A DNA stretch of 64,000 nucleotides from G963665925 sp963676345 (GCA_963676345.2 CAXXTS010000004.1:434001-498000); one strand, 5' to 3'. Positions 35,801-44,938 are shown, counted from the stretch's first letter. The notes: generated by a model not told the origin, from the sequence alone. A program made the numbers and translations.

Positions 35801-36868
35801 ATGTGTATGTTTAAAAAGGGTTTTACCCTCATGATGGTAGGATTGCTCTTTGCAATACTATCTACGGCTGCGTTTGCCAGCATACAATTGAATCCAGTTG
35901 ATGATGTCATGATTGAAATCAATGAACCCCAAATTGGTTCAGAACGTCAGCTCTATGTTAAGGGCTCTATGGCGATTTCAATACGTGCCTATGGAGAGCA
36001 GGATGTAGACATGAGCCTGTATAAGGTCATGCCCTCCATTGACGATGATGTCTTTGAAGACGTCGCAGACTCAGACATGATCCTCTATGCAGAGGACATG
36101 CCTTTTGAAGTTGTCAGCGGCGGCAGTATTGTTGCGCGTGAGTTTGGCGATACTGAAGCTGAAACTGACGATGATGAAGTTTTAGAAGCTGCAAATCGAT
36201 CTGAAGATACGGAAAAAACGGACTCCATTATCAATGGTGCCGAGGCCCTTCTCCAAAAAGAAAAGATTTCAGCAAAAGATCGTCAGGAAATCATTAAGAA
36301 CTATACACATGTCAAAGAAGACTTAGAGGAACAGGTTGAGGACTTGGAATCAGCGTTTGATGACGCTGAGGCACTCCTTGAAACCGATGAAATTGTCCTT
36401 GAAACATTAAGTGAAGATGAAATGGATCTGCTGGCCACTTATCTTGAAGAGGTTGAGAACACGAAAACGCTTCTTATTGAATATGAGGCTGCACGCAGGG
36501 CATATAAAGCAATTTTTGAGGTTCCAATTTTCGGACCTGAGAATTTAATGGATACGAAGATACCAACATTTTTCCAAAAGACTGTTGAAAAAATTACGCC
36601 TGGCGTATACAGAATGGTATTTACCAGCACTGAGACAGGGGAAGAATATGATATCATTGAGTTCGAAGTCACCAAGGAACTGACTGAGGAAGATATTAAA
36701 GAGGCTATGCCGAGTAATTTTGAAGAGTTGATTCTACCAGGTGGAAACAATGAGGAAGAAACAACAGAGACTGATCTTCAAATTGACACTGGCGAGGTCG
36801 ATGAAGAAAGTGAAGAAAATACTGGCGAGTTTACACCAGTAGATACAATAGAAAATTCGAACGAGTAA
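35801..36868 (+). CDS. Secreted acidic protein inside the Wal operon
   Basis: 355 residues; I do not recognise a family. An N-terminal signal peptide ends near AAFAS (about residue 27). A beta-rich domain (about 30-115) is followed by a highly acidic, probably coiled-coil segment (about 125-220), a second folded part (about 230-310) and an acidic Asp/Glu/Thr-rich tail. The start may be ATG 35801 or the ATG two codons on; the RBS is weak. It sits between walK and yycH, where most Firmicutes have nothing, and its own promoter carries a WalR box. It could be a secreted effector or modulator of WalK, but that is inference. Confidence 0.8.
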   Translation: MCMFKKGFTLMMVGLLFAILSTAAFASIQLNPVDDVMIEINEPQIGSERQLYVKGSMAISIRAYGEQDVDMSLYKVMPSIDDDVFEDVADSDMILYAEDMPFEVVSGGSIVAREFGDTEAETDDDEVLEAANRSEDTEKTDSIINGAEALLQKEKISAKDRQEIIKNYTHVKEDLEEQVEDLESAFDDAEALLETDEIVLETLSEDEMDLLATYLEEVENTKTLLIEYEAARRAYKAIFEVPIFGPENLMDTKIPTFFQKTVEKITPGVYRMVFTSTETGEEYDIIEFEVTKELTEEDIKEAMPSNFEELILPGGNNEEETTETDLQIDTGEVDEESEENTGEFTPVDTIENSNE

Positions 36869-36882
36869 TTTCGGGAGGGCAC

Positions 36883-38343
36883 ATGAACAGAGAAATGTTA
36901 AAATCGATGACATTAGTGTCATTATTTGTTCTCTGCATTGTTCTAACCGGGCAGCTCATGTTGAGTCTTTCAACTGATAGACAAGACAGTACAGTTCAAG
37001 CGCTGGCTGTTGAGAAAACCTACGATTTGAAAGAAGTCTTTAGCCCCCAAAGCTTCATTATTAGTTTTGGGGGTGGAATTTATACTCAGAATTACACTGA
37101 GGAAAATTTGAAGATTTGGAGTCTGGCAATGGATTCCCTGGTGTCGATCTTTGATGGACTGGAAGAGGGAGATCAGTTAGAAGCCGTTGAAATATCGAGG
37201 TGGAATGAACTTGTAAAGGGACGCGCGGTTCGATTTGTCTTGCCATTTAACATGGCTCTTAGTGACATACAAACAATGCTTAATTTAGACGCTTTTCCAT
37301 TTGGAGAAGACCATAAGATCAATTCCATACTGTTTTCGACACATGTACCTGACGCCGTTTATTTTGGAAACGAATCAGAACATGTGTATTTTAGATTGTC
37401 AGGAAATATCAAATCAGATGAAATAGCCAGTGAAATTGGTCTTGTTGAATCAGATACGTCTATCGAGTACAGAAGAGTTGAAGATTTATTCGGTTTGAGT
37501 GGGCGTGGTGACAATCTAGTGGATAAACAAAACAATAGTGTTTTTCCAATCACGACAATGCGTGTCGACTTTGTCAATATTACCCCTGAGGTGGATGTAA
37601 CAGCAAGTGATGACAGTGCACTTAAGTCTTATGCCAATAAAGCATTCGGCAAGCAATTCAACTTTGTCAAGAAAATGCAGGATGTAGATGGTTCAATCAT
37701 TTATCTGTATGGATATGGGAACAAAGCCCTGCGCCTGGGTGCAGATGGGTCAATTGAGTTTACCCAGCGCCTCGAGTCTGGAACGAACCTAGAATCACTA
37801 GAACTAAAACCTGCACTAAATCTGGCTTTGAATTATGTAGATCAATACGGTGGTGCACCTAGCAGTTTGTATTTATCAGATTACACCGTCCATGAAGATG
37901 AAGACAAGAATACGGTATATGGTTTTGACTTCGCTTATAAAATCAAAGAGCTGCCGGTCATACTGGAAAGCTCAGACACAGGAAATAGTATTCGTGTCGA
38001 TATTGTAGGAGACAGGGTCGTTAATTTTTCAAGACGCATTCATAAATATAGAGACAGTTTTATTTTGGATTTTTATCCGAGGGCACTGACCATTAATGAA
38101 GTCCTTGAAAGAAACAGTTCAATTATAGAGAGTGACTATGAAAAAAATCTCCCTGAGGGGATGAGTTTGTCAAGCTCAGAACTATGGGTACGTATTTTAT
38201 GTGATATCTCCCATGTTGAGTTATCATATTTTCTTGAAGAAAACAAAACCTACCTTTATCCTGTATGGAAGCTGGATATTGGTGAAATGAGCTATTCGTT
38301 CAGACTGTATGATGGCAGGCTGTTGAAGGTTGAAAAGAAATAG
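36883..38343 (+). CDS. yycH: WalK modulator YycH
   Basis: 486 residues. One N-terminal transmembrane helix (about 9-28), then a large extracytoplasmic part. Weakly conserved overall, but its position after walK and before yycI, its single-helix topology and length fit YycH, which with YycI adjusts WalK activity at the membrane. ATG 36883 follows GGGAGG. Sequence similarity cannot be confirmed by eye beyond the general pattern. Confidence 0.8.
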   Translation: MNREMLKSMTLVSLFVLCIVLTGQLMLSLSTDRQDSTVQALAVEKTYDLKEVFSPQSFIISFGGGIYTQNYTEENLKIWSLAMDSLVSIFDGLEEGDQLEAVEISRWNELVKGRAVRFVLPFNMALSDIQTMLNLDAFPFGEDHKINSILFSTHVPDAVYFGNESEHVYFRLSGNIKSDEIASEIGLVESDTSIEYRRVEDLFGLSGRGDNLVDKQNNSVFPITTMRVDFVNITPEVDVTASDDSALKSYANKAFGKQFNFVKKMQDVDGSIIYLYGYGNKALRLGADGSIEFTQRLESGTNLESLELKPALNLALNYVDQYGGAPSSLYLSDYTVHEDEDKNTVYGFDFAYKIKELPVILESSDTGNSIRVDIVGDRVVNFSRRIHKYRDSFILDFYPRALTINEVLERNSSIIESDYEKNLPEGMSLSSSELWVRILCDISHVELSYFLEENKTYLYPVWKLDIGEMSYSFRLYDGRLLKVEKK

Positions 38344-38354
38344 GAGTACGCCTT

Positions 38355-39203
38355 ATGAATTGGGGTCGAACAAAAACGATTTTAATAATCGCTTTGATAC
38401 TGACAAATGGCATTCTAGCCTATATACTTTATGGTGACGCCGTAACAGCAGATGACGCAGCAAAGCTTGCAGAGAATCAGTTGAGTGATGTTATTTTACT
38501 GCTTGAATCGGAGAATATTTTTATTGATACAGAGGTTTCTGCAAAGCAGCAGATCTTAGAAGACATTCGCCTAACCTATCAAAATTACGAAGAGGACAGT
38601 GTTATTCGTCTACTCTTAGGAGAAAAGTACACGTATATTGAAGAAGGCCGGTATTTATCGGGTGACGCCGAAGTCGAAATACTTGGTAAGCAAGAGTTGG
38701 TATACCGAAAACACAATCCGGTTTTGGGTTATGTTGAAACAGATCTTGAGAAGGCAGAGGAGCTGGCTTTTGAGTTTTTAGAAGAAGTTGGACTATTTAG
38801 TACATCTGTGGTTCACTGGGATACAAAAAGGCAGGATGACGGGTCTGCCCTTGTGGCATTCCGTCAAGAAGAAAATGGGCATTTTGTAGAGAATGCTTAC
38901 ATGAATGTGACTGTTCGGGGTGAAGAACTCACACAAATGAACCGAAAATGGTTTGGTTCACTTAAGATTCTTGATTCAGATAAAACGGTAGAATCACCTT
39001 CAAAAGCGCTTTTCAGACTACTTCGAGAAATTGATTCCAGAGACCAAATTGAAAGGCCTGTTCATATAGTATCAATGGATTTAGGCTACCGTTTAGTTTC
39101 AAACATTCTCACCATTAACTTTCAAGAAGGTGAACCGAGTCCGTTTTGGAGATTTAGAACCGACGATGGTGAAGTAATATATATAGAAGCACAGGTTGAT
39201 TAG
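38355..39203 (+). CDS. yycI: WalK modulator YycI
   Basis: 282 residues. The N-terminus MNWGRTKTILIIALILTNGILAYILY is the family signature of YycI: a short cytoplasmic MNW start and one membrane helix. The rest is an extracytoplasmic beta-rich domain. It forms a complex with YycH and WalK in Bacillus. The stop lies 13 bp before walJ. Confidence 0.88.
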   Translation: MNWGRTKTILIIALILTNGILAYILYGDAVTADDAAKLAENQLSDVILLLESENIFIDTEVSAKQQILEDIRLTYQNYEEDSVIRLLLGEKYTYIEEGRYLSGDAEVEILGKQELVYRKHNPVLGYVETDLEKAEELAFEFLEEVGLFSTSVVHWDTKRQDDGSALVAFRQEENGHFVENAYMNVTVRGEELTQMNRKWFGSLKILDSDKTVESPSKALFRLLREIDSRDQIERPVHIVSMDLGYRLVSNILTINFQEGEPSPFWRFRTDDGEVIYIEAQVD

Positions 39204-39216
39204 GAAAGAGGTCATT

Positions 39217-40020
39217 ATGTCAATGAATTTCTGTTCTTTGGCGAGTGGAAGCAGTGGAAACTGCCAGTATATTTCAAGTGATATAACACACCTGCTTGTT
39301 GACGCGGGATTAAGTGGAAAATATATTAGAAATGCGCTTGAGAATATTGATGTGGATCCTGAGTCGATTCACGGTATTCTAGTGAGTCATGAGCACTCTG
39401 ACCATATTAAAGGTGTTGGTGTTCTCATGCGTAAATATGGTTTAAAGCTCTATGTAAACCAGTTAACATGGAATGCTATGAAGCACAAGATCGGTGCAAT
39501 TGACGAGGAACAGGTGGTTTTCTTTAAGACCAATGAATCCATGACGATTGGTGATATTCAGGTAAAACCCTTTTCGATTTCTCACGATGCTGCGGATCCA
39601 GTAGGGTTCACTTTTTCAATTGAGTCGGCAAAGCTTTGTGTTGCAACAGACTTAGGTATTGCAGACGAGCAAATTGTACATGAAATTTGTGATTGTGACC
39701 TACTTATGATTGAGGCAAACCATGATGAAGAAATGCTCAAAATGGGAAAATACCCCTACTATTTAAAGCGTAGAATTCTAAGTGAAGATGGACACATTTC
39801 CAACGAGTACGCCGGTAGTCTTGTGGTAGAAGCGGCGAAAAAAGGCCGGGTCAATCAGGTTTTACTCGGACACTTAAGTAAGGAAAATAACTTTCCCGAA
39901 CTCGCTTACGAGACGGTACGTCAAGTTGTTGAAAACAGCCAAATACAGGTGGGGATTGACCTCAATATTGACATGACCTACAGGGACCGTGTCAGCAGGC
40001 TTTACAAAATTCGAAAGTAA
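39217..40020 (+). CDS. walJ: WalJ (YycJ) metallo-beta-lactamase-fold nuclease
   Basis: 267 residues. It begins NFCSLASGSSGNCQYI, and the metal site is HEHSDHIKG with further ligands in SISHDA, ATDLG and EANHD, all typical of YycJ. Family members have 5'-exonuclease activity and are tied to cell-wall and DNA-repair coordination. ATG 39217 follows AAAGAGG; an earlier in-frame start would overlap yycI. Last gene of the Wal operon. Confidence 0.94.
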   Translation: MSMNFCSLASGSSGNCQYISSDITHLLVDAGLSGKYIRNALENIDVDPESIHGILVSHEHSDHIKGVGVLMRKYGLKLYVNQLTWNAMKHKIGAIDEEQVVFFKTNESMTIGDIQVKPFSISHDAADPVGFTFSIESAKLCVATDLGIADEQIVHEICDCDLLMIEANHDEEMLKMGKYPYYLKRRILSEDGHISNEYAGSLVVEAAKKGRVNQVLLGHLSKENNFPELAYETVRQVVENSQIQVGIDLNIDMTYRDRVSRLYKIRK

Positions 40021-40079
40021 GGGTATAGCCTTGCAGTTGAAAATAAAATGTCTAAAGACAATAAAATAAACGTTTAGAT

Positions 40080-40126
40080 AGAGAAGGTGCTCACGGTGAT
40101 TTTCAAGTGTGTGCCTTCTCTATTTG
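40080..40126 (+). terminator. Terminator of the Wal operon
   Basis: AGAGAAGG / CCTTCTCT outer stem with a mixed inner helix and a weak T tail. Confidence 0.6.
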
Positions 40127-40151
40127 TATGTATAGGAGGCATTTCTTAAAA

Positions 40152-40274
40152 TTGATAATCCAAGAAGTCACTGTTGTAATAAATGGCTGCCCTAGAACAC
40201 ATGACAGTCACAAGACCCTTATGGGGTCCTGTTTCAAACAGGTGGGTGACTGTGAAAAATGGAGGCTCTTTTAA
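40152..40274 (+). CDS. Possible 40-codon peptide after walJ
   Basis: An open frame starts at TTG 40152, 12 bases after a perfect AGGAGG (40136-40141) and encodes a Cys-containing peptide (INGCPRTHDSHKT, then MGSCFKQVGDC). The spacing is long and the start is non-ATG. The same bases form a three-way-junction RNA structure, so the region may be an RNA element and not a gene. Weak call. Confidence 0.25.
   Translation: MIIQEVTVVINGCPRTHDSHKTLMGSCFKQVGDCEKWRLF
40204..40253 (+). other. Three-way-junction RNA or DNA structure
   Basis: ACAGTCAC (40204-40211) pairs with GTGACTGT (40246-40253), enclosing two more hairpins, GACCC/GGGTC (40214-40218, 40224-40228) and CTGTTT/AAACAG (40229-40241). The nesting is too regular for chance, but no known RNA family is recognised. 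Confidence 0.45.
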
Positions 40275-40419
40275 ATAAGGCTTTAAGGTGATTTGTGTTT
40301 AAAAAGGACCTGGCTCTAGCGTAATTTAGTGAGAAAACAGGGCATATAGAGTGTGATATAAAATGTAAAATAATGGAAAACAATGGGAAATAATACGAAA
40401 TAGTTTTGTTTCTTGTAGA

Positions 40420-40435
40420 TGTTTCATGTGAAACA
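40420..40435. promoter_or_regulatory. parS-like ParB binding site
   Basis: TGTTTCATGTGAAACA differs by one central base from the consensus TGTTTCACGTGAAACA. It is intergenic and lies in an origin-proximal gene order, where parS sites cluster. Confidence 0.75.
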
Positions 40436-40524
40436 AGGGTTAAAATAACAAAAATAGAAAAATATGTTTAACTTGAAATAAACAGTACCAATAGAGCCCA
40501 TATATACAGATTCAACAAATTAAT

Positions 40525-40582
40525 AAATCCCCAATAGCTCCCCCTTGTGTTTTAACATAAGAAAGGTCTGATTGGGGATTTT
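40525..40582. terminator. Bidirectional inverted repeat before the minus-strand kinase end
   Basis: AAATCCCCAAT pairs with ATTGGGGATTT across a 35-base loop. It could end the minus-strand kinase transcript; the T-run on that side is interrupted. Confidence 0.5.
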
Positions 40583-40586
40583 GTGT

Positions 40587-42287
40587 TTATTCACTATCAG
40601 GCGTCTGCGATTTTTCCTGATAGCTTTCCTTTTTCCTGCGCGGGAGCATTATGGTTACTGAAGTGCCTTGGTTAAGGGTACTCTGAACATCTACTTTTCC
40701 GCGGTGCTGTTCAATAATTATCTTTGCAATTGCAAGACCAAGGCCTGTTCCACCTGTTTTTTGAGCAGATTCTGCCAGCTTTGTTCTCGACTTATCAGCG
40801 CGGTAGAACCGGTCAAAAATATGGGGCAGGTCTTCTTTGGAAATGCCAATGCCATTATCATGAATGCCAATACGAACCTGTTTTTCTGTAGAGACGAGTT
40901 CCAGTGTAATGGTTCCATTGTCTGGTGTGTACTTTATGGCATTATCAATAAAGACACGCAGAGCCTGCTTGAGTTTTTCACAGGAGCCATAAAAGGGGAG
41001 TGTAGCTACAATGTCAGGCACGATGTTGTGGGCAGAGTCTATTAGACTGGTTTCTTTAACAATTTCATGCATGAGCACACTGAGATCAAATGTTTCCATC
41101 TCCATCTTTAAAGCGCCTTTGTCATTACGTGCAATAAACAGCAAACTTTCTACCAATGACTGCATGTTGTCTGCTTCGCTCTTGATTGCATCAATACTTT
41201 CAACAAGAATTTCAGGATCTTCCTTTCCCCAGCGGTCGAGCATGTTGGCATAGCCCTTAATGACTGCGATAGGCGTTCTTAACTCATGGGAGGCATCGGA
41301 GACAAACTGACGTTGCCGTTCATATGAAAGTTGAATGTTGTCCATCATTTTGTTAAAAACCATGGCCAAATCTTTCAGCTCGTCTTTTGTGCCGCGGACG
41401 TTGAGACGCTTGTCTAAACTGCTTATAGAGATGTCCTGAACATTGCGTGTCATGATGTGCAGTGGGCCAAGTTGCTTTTGAGAAATACGGGAAGATGACC
41501 GTATGGCCCATAGAATGAGCATAAAACTTAAGAATAAAGAAACAATGGTAATTCTATCCAGCGTCGCCTGTGCTTCTGCCATAGAGTAAGATGCCAGTAA
41601 AATGAAGTTTGTGTCATCAATTTCAAATTGTGACTGGCGGTATATTTTCTCGGGAAAATGGTACTTGAAAGCGGTAAAGGATTCTCTGTTTTCTGCAGGT
41701 ACCCAGTCTGGAAACGGTGTTGCTGAGCTTGCAACCGGTTCAAGATACAGATTGTAAATGGTAATGTCAACGCCGAGTAAGCCGAGTATGTCATTGAAAT
41801 AAGAACGACTTTCCTCGCCGCGGCTTTTTGCGCCCAGTTCAATGATGGTCTCAGAACGTGTTGTCAAGTCATCGACAGCATCCTGGTAGAGCGAAAACTT
41901 TAATGAACCGAAAATGACAAGATTGACAATGACGATCAGCTGAATCATAAAAAGAGCAAATCCAAGTGTCATTTTGAAGGTGATATTGAATCTGAACAGA
42001 GACAGAAAGGTATCAAAGCTTTTAATGTTTTCAAGCCAAGATAAAATACCTTCAAAAAATGGCTGCATGTTGCCTTTGAACCTATCAGTGACTGAGTCAG
42101 CAGCGGTTTGAGCCTTTTCTTCAAAACGGCGAACGGACTCATCAAAATTTTTTTGTGCTCTCTTTTTGCTACGCTTTTTCTGATAGGGCCCTTTGTAGCG
42201 TTTATGCTCAAATTTGTAGTGACCACTGTAGTCATATTCCTTGTACTCAGTATTCGATTTTTGCGTATTCTTTTTTTCTTTACGCAT
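40587..42287 (-). CDS. HAMP sensor histidine kinase
   Basis: 566 residues. TM1 near 105-130 and TM2 near 245-265 flank an extracellular sensor; HAMP, HisKA (FVSDASHELRTPIAVIKGY) and HATPase (DNAIKYTPDNG, DNGIGISKEDL, GGTGLGLAIAKIII) follow. An unusual feature is a 100-residue basic, Lys/Tyr-rich cytoplasmic extension before TM1. The ATG is 1 base from the stop of the upstream response regulator, so they form one two-component pair. It resembles ArlS/YkoH-type kinases; the stimulus is unknown. Confidence 0.93.
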   Translation of the reverse strand: MRKEKKNTQKSNTEYKEYDYSGHYKFEHKRYKGPYQKKRSKKRAQKNFDESVRRFEEKAQTAADSVTDRFKGNMQPFFEGILSWLENIKSFDTFLSLFRFNITFKMTLGFALFMIQLIVIVNLVIFGSLKFSLYQDAVDDLTTRSETIIELGAKSRGEESRSYFNDILGLLGVDITIYNLYLEPVASSATPFPDWVPAENRESFTAFKYHFPEKIYRQSQFEIDDTNFILLASYSMAEAQATLDRITIVSLFLSFMLILWAIRSSSRISQKQLGPLHIMTRNVQDISISSLDKRLNVRGTKDELKDLAMVFNKMMDNIQLSYERQRQFVSDASHELRTPIAVIKGYANMLDRWGKEDPEILVESIDAIKSEADNMQSLVESLLFIARNDKGALKMEMETFDLSVLMHEIVKETSLIDSAHNIVPDIVATLPFYGSCEKLKQALRVFIDNAIKYTPDNGTITLELVSTEKQVRIGIHDNGIGISKEDLPHIFDRFYRADKSRTKLAESAQKTGGTGLGLAIAKIIIEQHRGKVDVQSTLNQGTSVTIMLPRRKKESYQEKSQTPDSE

Positions 42288-42288
42288 T

Positions 42289-42978
42289 TTAATCCTCTTT
42301 TACAAGATATCCTACACCTCGAATGGTATGAATGAGCTTGGTTTCGTATGCGTTATCCAGTTTTGTTCTTAAGTAACGAATGTATACATCAACGACATTT
42401 GTATCTCCGTAGTAGTCATAGCCCCAAACTTCGTCAAGAATTTGATCGCGTGAGAGTGCAATGCCCTTATTTTGAATCAGATAGTGGAGCAGGTCATACT
42501 CTTTTTTTGTGAGTTCGACCGGTTTTGAGTCAAAAAAGACAGCGTGCTGAGAAATGTCAATTTTGATAGGGCCGCACTCGATGACCGTATGCTCTGGTGC
42601 GCTTTGCTGTGTTGTAAGTGGTCTTCTAAAAATACGGCGTATACGTGCCAGCAGTTCTTCGATGGCAAAGGGCTTGGTTATGTAATCATCTGCGCCCAAA
42701 TCAAGGCCCATTACCTTATCCATGGTATCATCCTTGGCGGTGAGCATAATGATGGGAACCTCAGATTCTTTTCGAATACGTCTGCAGACCTCCATGCCGT
42801 TGAGTCCAGGCAGCATAATGTCTAAGACAATAAGGCCGTAGTTTCCCTCTAACGCCTTTTCAAGACCGCTTCGACCGTCGTGCACTTTGTCTACACCGAA
42901 CCCTTCGTGCTTGAGTTCAAGCTCAATAAAGCGAGCGATTTTCAAGTCATCCTCTACAATTAGTATTTTGTCATCCAT
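42289..42978 (-). CDS. OmpR family response regulator
   Basis: 229 residues. Receiver domain with VEDDLKIARF, phospho-Asp in LIVLDIMLPGLNGMEV and GADDYITKPFA; winged-helix DNA-binding domain ending DVYIRYLRTKLD and HTIRGVGYLVKED. I use ATG 42976-42978 with GGAGG just upstream; a longer in-frame start adds a non-homologous stretch. Partner of the kinase that follows. Confidence 0.95.
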   Translation of the reverse strand: MDDKILIVEDDLKIARFIELELKHEGFGVDKVHDGRSGLEKALEGNYGLIVLDIMLPGLNGMEVCRRIRKESEVPIIMLTAKDDTMDKVMGLDLGADDYITKPFAIEELLARIRRIFRRPLTTQQSAPEHTVIECGPIKIDISQHAVFFDSKPVELTKKEYDLLHYLIQNKGIALSRDQILDEVWGYDYYGDTNVVDVYIRYLRTKLDNAYETKLIHTIRGVGYLVKED

Positions 42979-43132
42979 GGAATCCTCCCTAAAATGTGAC
43001 TTTATCTTATTTCCATTATATTTCTTTTTTGAAAAGAGACAAAGCCCTTTCATGGATATCAGGATGAACTGAATACATTAAAGGGCATAGGCTTTTTAGT
43101 CTTATAAGAAAGCACTTAAAATGAGATTGGGC

Positions 43133-43621
43133 TTATTTTTCTTCAGACTCAGCCATCTCTTCTTGTGAAGGGGGTTCATTTTCTGAATCAGCTTCAGTCT
43201 CAGGTGCGTATCCACCCCTATCTTCTGGCTTTTCTACGATAACCTGATATCTTAAGAGGACCGCTGCAAGCAGCACAATCAGGGAAATTGGTACGGTAAT
43301 CACACCAACTATGAGTGCAACTGTTGCAGGTAGGTTGAGTAGAATTTCCTTGTCTTTAAGAATTTTAAAACGCATGCGGTGGAGTTCTTTGACACCGCTC
43401 TCAACACGTCTTCCAAAGTCTGCATGTGACTTTCGGTAGTCGGCTCTCTGCTTGCTATGGGACGGATCGTCGTTGTTTTCACTTACATCACCGTTCTCTT
43501 CAAGCCATATGAGCGCTTCGAGAATATCGCCATCACATGCCTCAAGGGCCGCTCTAGCATCTTTATAACTTACATTTGTTCGTTCGCGTAGCATATCAAT
43601 TCGTTCAAGATCAATGTTCAT
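43133..43621 (-). CDS. UBA-like / DUF4342 membrane protein
   Basis: 162 residues. The N-terminal 45 residues form a UBA-like three-helix domain (MLRERTNVSYKDARAALEACDGD). A middle segment and one or two hydrophobic helices (about 100-130) match DUF4342, and the tail is acidic (PETEADSENEPPS). The start ATG 43619-43621 has GGAGG 7 bases before. It may follow or precede the two-component pair on the minus strand. Function unknown. Confidence 0.85.
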   Translation of the reverse strand: MNIDLERIDMLRERTNVSYKDARAALEACDGDILEALIWLEENGDVSENNDDPSHSKQRADYRKSHADFGRRVESGVKELHRMRFKILKDKEILLNLPATVALIVGVITVPISLIVLLAAVLLRYQVIVEKPEDRGGYAPETEADSENEPPSQEEMAESEEK

Positions 43622-43753
43622 CTCATTTCCTCCTTCATATTCCATCTCTTATTGAGTTGTCTTCGTATAATCTACTTAAAGCATACGCCCAAGATTTTAA
43701 GATTTGTTAAGTGGGAGATTAAAACTAGATGAGAACAGAGTGAGATGAAATTC

Positions 43754-43809
43754 AAAAATAAAAAAGAGCCTTGCAAATGTCCTTATTAAAGGCAAATTGC
43801 AAGGCTCTT
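43754..43809 (-). terminator. Terminator after the 80-residue minus-strand gene
   Basis: Minus strand AAGAGCCTTGCAA pairs with TTGCAAGGCTCTT, followed by TTTTTATTTTT-type tail. Confidence 0.88.
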
Positions 43810-43827
43810 GAAAATTTAATGGAATCT

Positions 43828-44070
43828 TCATGACTTATGAAGTGCATTCTTAACGTCATACATATGGTATTCAACAGGCAGTGTGTCGACCACTATTTTT
43901 CCTATTAGTGTACGTTTATCGGTTGAAATTGTAGTGTCAGCTGTGAACGTGCCTTCTTTAAGAATGGCCTTTGTATCGAGTAGGGCCACTTTGCCAAATG
44001 CATTGCATGTTAGGTCTGTATGACCTGAAATGACACGTCCGTCTTCTAGTACTAAAATACCTTTATTCAT
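43828..44070 (-). CDS. Small conserved-looking protein, 80 residues
   Basis: I do not recognise the family. The first residues (KGILVLEDGRVISG) resemble the N-terminal strand pair of carbamoyl-phosphate synthase small subunits, but the rest does not continue that family. RBS AGGAGG and its own terminator support a real gene. It is divergent from the cyclase gene. Confidence 0.65.
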   Translation of the reverse strand: MNKGILVLEDGRVISGHTDLTCNAFGKVALLDTKAILKEGTFTADTTISTDKRTLIGKIVVDTLPVEYHMYDVKNALHKS

Positions 44071-44258
44071 TTTTGTTTCCTCCTCTTATTTCTGTCTCAC
44101 TGGACAGCCTTAATATCAGGTGGGTATTATGTTATACTTCAAAAAATTATATCATATAAGATCAATATTTCAAGTATGTACCCAAAATATTCAAGTTCGT
44201 GCGAATTTATCTGGCAGGTGGATATATATTATAGTAGAGAGTATGAAGGAGGCAGAAT

Positions 44259-44897
44259 ATGAAGGTAATTGACTTGACTCATGTGTTGAATAATCATATT
44301 TCAGTGTATCCAGGAACAGAAATGCCAAAGATTACAGATGTACTCAGTGTTGAGATCGATGGTGCAGCTGAAAAGAAAATAGAAATACACTCACATACAG
44401 GAACCCATATGGATGCACCGGCACATATTTGTGCTGACGGTATAACTCTAGACGCATTTAATCCGGCAGATTTTGTAGGTAAAGCCCTAGTGATAGATGT
44501 GAGCCATTTAAAAGATCGGATTGGATTTGAAGATTTACTCCCCTTTGGCCCATGGCTAAGAGATGTCAATTTCGTTTTCTTTAGAACAGGATGGAGTCAG
44601 TTCTGGGGAAGCGAGGACTATTTGCAGGATTACCCTGTTCTGACAAAGAAGGCTGCAAACTGGCTTTGTGAACAGCGGGTTAGAGGTGTTGGCATCGATA
44701 CTTTATCAGTAGACCGCTTGGATGAAACCACTTATCCAGTACATAAAATTCTACTGGGCTGCAATATGTTCATTATTGAGAACCTGAAAAATTTGGAGCT
44801 ACTACCTGACAAACCAGTCGATGTAGTGTGTTTGCCACTAAATATTGAAAATGGAGATGGCGCGCCCGTGCGGGTTATTGCCATGGTGGAAAAATAG
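44259..44897 (+). CDS. Cyclase / kynurenine-formamidase-like metal hydrolase
   Basis: 212 residues. The metal-binding signature HSHTGTHMDAPAHI is complete, with VIDVSH and RTGWSQFWGSEDY downstream, the pattern of the cyclase family (PF04199). Members hydrolyse formyl-kynurenine or cyclic amides; no tryptophan-catabolic genes are nearby, so the substrate is unknown. ATG follows GAAGGAGG. Confidence 0.9.
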   Translation: MKVIDLTHVLNNHISVYPGTEMPKITDVLSVEIDGAAEKKIEIHSHTGTHMDAPAHICADGITLDAFNPADFVGKALVIDVSHLKDRIGFEDLLPFGPWLRDVNFVFFRTGWSQFWGSEDYLQDYPVLTKKAANWLCEQRVRGVGIDTLSVDRLDETTYPVHKILLGCNMFIIENLKNLELLPDKPVDVVCLPLNIENGDGAPVRVIAMVEK

Positions 44898-44901
44898 CAA
44901 T

Positions 44902-44918
44902 ATTACAGAAATATTACA
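44902..44918 (-). promoter_or_regulatory. WalR-type direct repeat upstream of the CBM protein
   Basis: On the minus strand TGTAAT-ATTTC-TGTAAT, an exact TGTWAH-N5-TGTWAH match. It lies about 60 bp upstream of the predicted transcription start of the secreted carbohydrate-binding protein and just after the cyclase stop. Confidence 0.6.
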
Positions 44919-44938
44919 AAACCTTTGAGTCCCCAGTT

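Noticed and set aside
40151..40161. Fur-like sequence TTGATAATC after walJ
   Set aside because: Only a half-site without the matching ATTATCA arm.
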